This document shows, one piece after another, positions 61,932 through 64,000 of a stretch of 64,000 nt of DNA. Where the stretch lies: the NCBI RefSeq assembly GCF_041146795.1, contig NC_135174.1, positions 21,136,878 through 21,200,877 on the forward strand, written 5' to 3'. The number at the start of each line of letters is the position of its first letter. Positions within the stretch are counted from its first letter, which is position 1. A model generated the notes under the pieces. The model did no database searches. It was not told the origin of the DNA and was given only the letters and a program-made list of their open reading frames with translations. Position numbers and translations under genes: made by a program. This DNA comes from Maylandia zebra. Lineage: Eukaryota > Chordata > Actinopteri > Cichliformes > Cichlidae.

Positions 61932-64000
61932 ACAATTTGAACAACACCTTTATACATATTGGAACAAACTGGTGGTATAATAACTGAAATCTTATACCGG
62001 ATTCTAATGGGTCAAAAATGGAGAAGACCGGGCTCCTGCAGTTTCATTTTAAACATTTGCATGGAGTAAATCGTGAAGCAGTCAGAGTTTAAAACCTTGT
62101 ATGTTGTCTTGAAATCAAAGAGAAGCAGAAGTTTTAAAAAAAACATTGAAAACCTTGTGTAACTAGGTTACATTGCGCGAGAAACCTCTGCACATCTGTG
62201 TGCACAGATGGACACTCCAGCACCATTTCCTCTGTCAATGCTGTGAATGTAGTGCACTGTCCTTTAAATAGCTAACCCAGCTCAGGTTTATACACTGCAG
62301 CTCCCCAGTGACTGAGACCACAGAGACAGCGAGACGTGTCACAGGCCGACTTACTCAAATAGAAAGTGTCAACTTGTTGACCGTGTTTTCTGGTCAAAAC
62401 TGGTTGATTTAACACTTGCATTCTGCACATTTAGGGGCTTTATGACGTTCTATAAGTTAGGTACCCAAACACCATAACATTTTATTGCATTTCGCCAAAA
62501 GCTGGGTTGTCACTACAGAATAAACATTTTAGGAAATGATTAAAATTGATAGAGCAGCTGAACTATTCTAGGTTTCAGTCCACAAACACCGCGAAACATA
62601 ATCATACAACTTGCAATATCACCGTTTATTTTCACACCTATTCCTTTTTTCTGCACCTTTCTGCCCCGATGGCAAAATATTACAGTAAAAACTTTACACA
62701 GACACAGAACTAACCACAGCATGTCACACAGGACAGGTCTTGCAGCTTTCTGGATGAATAGTGTTTGTTGAGTTCTGTTGTGGTACTACCGCAAAAGAGC
62801 AGCCGAAAAAAGAAAATGCACAAAGTCACCTGATCACTTTTATTCTTGTAACAACCACAATTTAAGTGTGTTGGCACTGCCACCTGCTAACCACGTCTGT
62901 ATTAGTGATGTTTTTTTACCACAATAACACATGCACAGAGCAAAAACCCAAAGCGCATTATTCTGCAGATATGCATATAATTTACTTATTTTATTATCAT
63001 CCAGCACAGAGCTCTACTGATTTCTAAATTCCAGAATTTATTATAAGAAAGTATCACCTACTTATATTTATGGTCGTATTTATTGTGTAAATGAGTACAT
63101 TCAGTATAAATATTTTGATATTTTGTGACACAGGTTAATATTCTAGTAGGAAGTTTGAGAAGATTTCTTTTAAGTGTGAAGTCATAGATAGCAGAGTGTT
63201 GGCTTTAAGTGGGTATTGTACACTGATGCAGACACGTACAAAAGCAGCTGTGGACACCAGGGACAAGGCGACATTCCTGTAACAATACCTGAAGGGCTTT
63301 CTTACTTTGCATTGTAAAATAAAATCTCAGTGTACAAGTGCACTTGGTCAGAAGAAAACACCATCGGGCTGTCAAATGTCCACATGGATGTTGAAAATTG
63401 TGTTAGTTGGACTCAACTGGTGGATGTAGATTTTTAAATTTTTTATCTACATGCTTACTTACATTTAGTCCGAGCTGCACTATGTCTAATAACTGTATTC
63501 AAGCTTGAAGACGTTTCATGTATTTTGTGTCAAAATTCTGGTAAAATTGCTGGATACAAAGTTTGATCTACTGTGTGGTGTTTGGTTATCAAATCTCTTG
63601 AAGTACAGGCTGGCTCGACACTAGCACCTGCACGACTGTGGTGTGCACAGTGTCTCTCCCGTTGTCTTTAGCTAAGCTAACCTTTGTGATAGAAGGTTAA
63701 ATTAACTGACAGACATGAGATTGGTATTGATTGTTTAATTTTCTCCCAAAATGTAGTCTTAAATAGGGCATTTCTGAGTTATAAATAAGTTGATAATGTT
63801 TAAGTTTAGCAGGACTGTGCAGGAAGCAATGAAAAGAAGGCCTGAGATAACTTTTTTCCCCTTTTTAATAATCTGCCCTGCAGATTTTGGCTATAAAAAA
63901 AACTTGTGGCCTAAAGGGTAAACAGTCTGGCATTATTTTGCTCGAAGGACACAGTGTACCTCCCGCCTCTTCAGCCTGTCACATCACCCCTACACCCACA
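61932..64000. other. Presumed intronic or intergenic DNA to window end
   Basis: No coding exon supported. A TTTAAATAG word near 62262 followed by moderately GC-rich sequence to about 62350 is a weak candidate for an internal promoter. The remainder is AT-rich and featureless to my eye. Confidence 0.35.

Noticed and set aside
24555..64000. PTPRE coding exons
   Set aside because: I looked for the juxtamembrane segment and phosphatase-domain motifs in the listed frames and found none, so only a possible non-coding first exon is proposed.
1..64000. CRISPR arrays, operons, prokaryotic genes or a novel multi-gene system
   Set aside because: The sequence is vertebrate nuclear DNA with introns, microsatellites and transposon fossils; no regularly spaced repeats or gene clusters of that kind are present.

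Overview
This is a stretch of vertebrate nuclear DNA, almost certainly from a percomorph teleost (cichlid-like, by impression only). The reasons are: a two-exon FoxI forkhead gene with zebrafish foxi1-like protein sequence, a three-exon clarin gene, long AT-rich CpG-poor non-coding DNA, CA/TA microsatellites, and typical fish transposon fossils (Tc1-like, hAT-like, pogo-like, R4/Dong-like LINE, solo LTR, tRNA-derived SINE). Gene density is low: only two protein-coding host genes can be supported, plus a likely first non-coding exon of a third.

Layout. 1-1475: upstream region and TATA-like promoter of a FoxI gene. 1476-2885 (+): the FoxI gene, 377 aa from two exons, with a poly(A) signal at 3206. 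3.2-21.3 kb: non-coding DNA with a Tc1-like remnant (17.2-17.8 kb), a 23-bp-stem hairpin (10.1 kb) and a compound TTC/TTA microsatellite (18.8 kb). 21900-23179 (-): clarin-3, 231 aa, three exons with consistent splice phases. 24.36-24.87 kb: a local CpG-richer patch containing a good splice donor at 24554/24555, best explained as the promoter and non-coding first exon of a gene running rightwards. In human, FOXI2(+), CLRN3(-) and PTPRE(+) lie in this order and orientation on 10q26, so ptpre is the expected candidate. No ptpre coding exon is visible up to 64 kb.

24.6-64 kb is then probably one long intron (or intergenic DNA) and carries most of the mobile elements: a Tc1-like copy with matching terminal inverted repeats (28.6-29.7 kb) and a foreign insert; two hairpins (33.6 and 35.9 kb); a hAT-like element with an exact 8-bp target duplication (37837-39280) that contains a pogo/Tigger-like fragment; a 5'-truncated R4/Dong-like LINE between two (TA)n tracts, which itself splits a Tc1-like element (46.3-48.3 kb); a solo LTR with an exact 5-bp target duplication (49861-50524); a tRNA-derived SINE piece (54.8 kb); and several microsatellites.

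The two host genes do not form a pathway. FoxI is a transcription factor for ear, pharyngeal and ionocyte progenitors, and clarin-3 is a small four-pass membrane protein. Their proximity reflects conserved synteny. I found no undescribed multi-gene system; the most informative observations are the synteny/paralogy question for the FoxI gene and the nested, microsatellite-flanked LINE.
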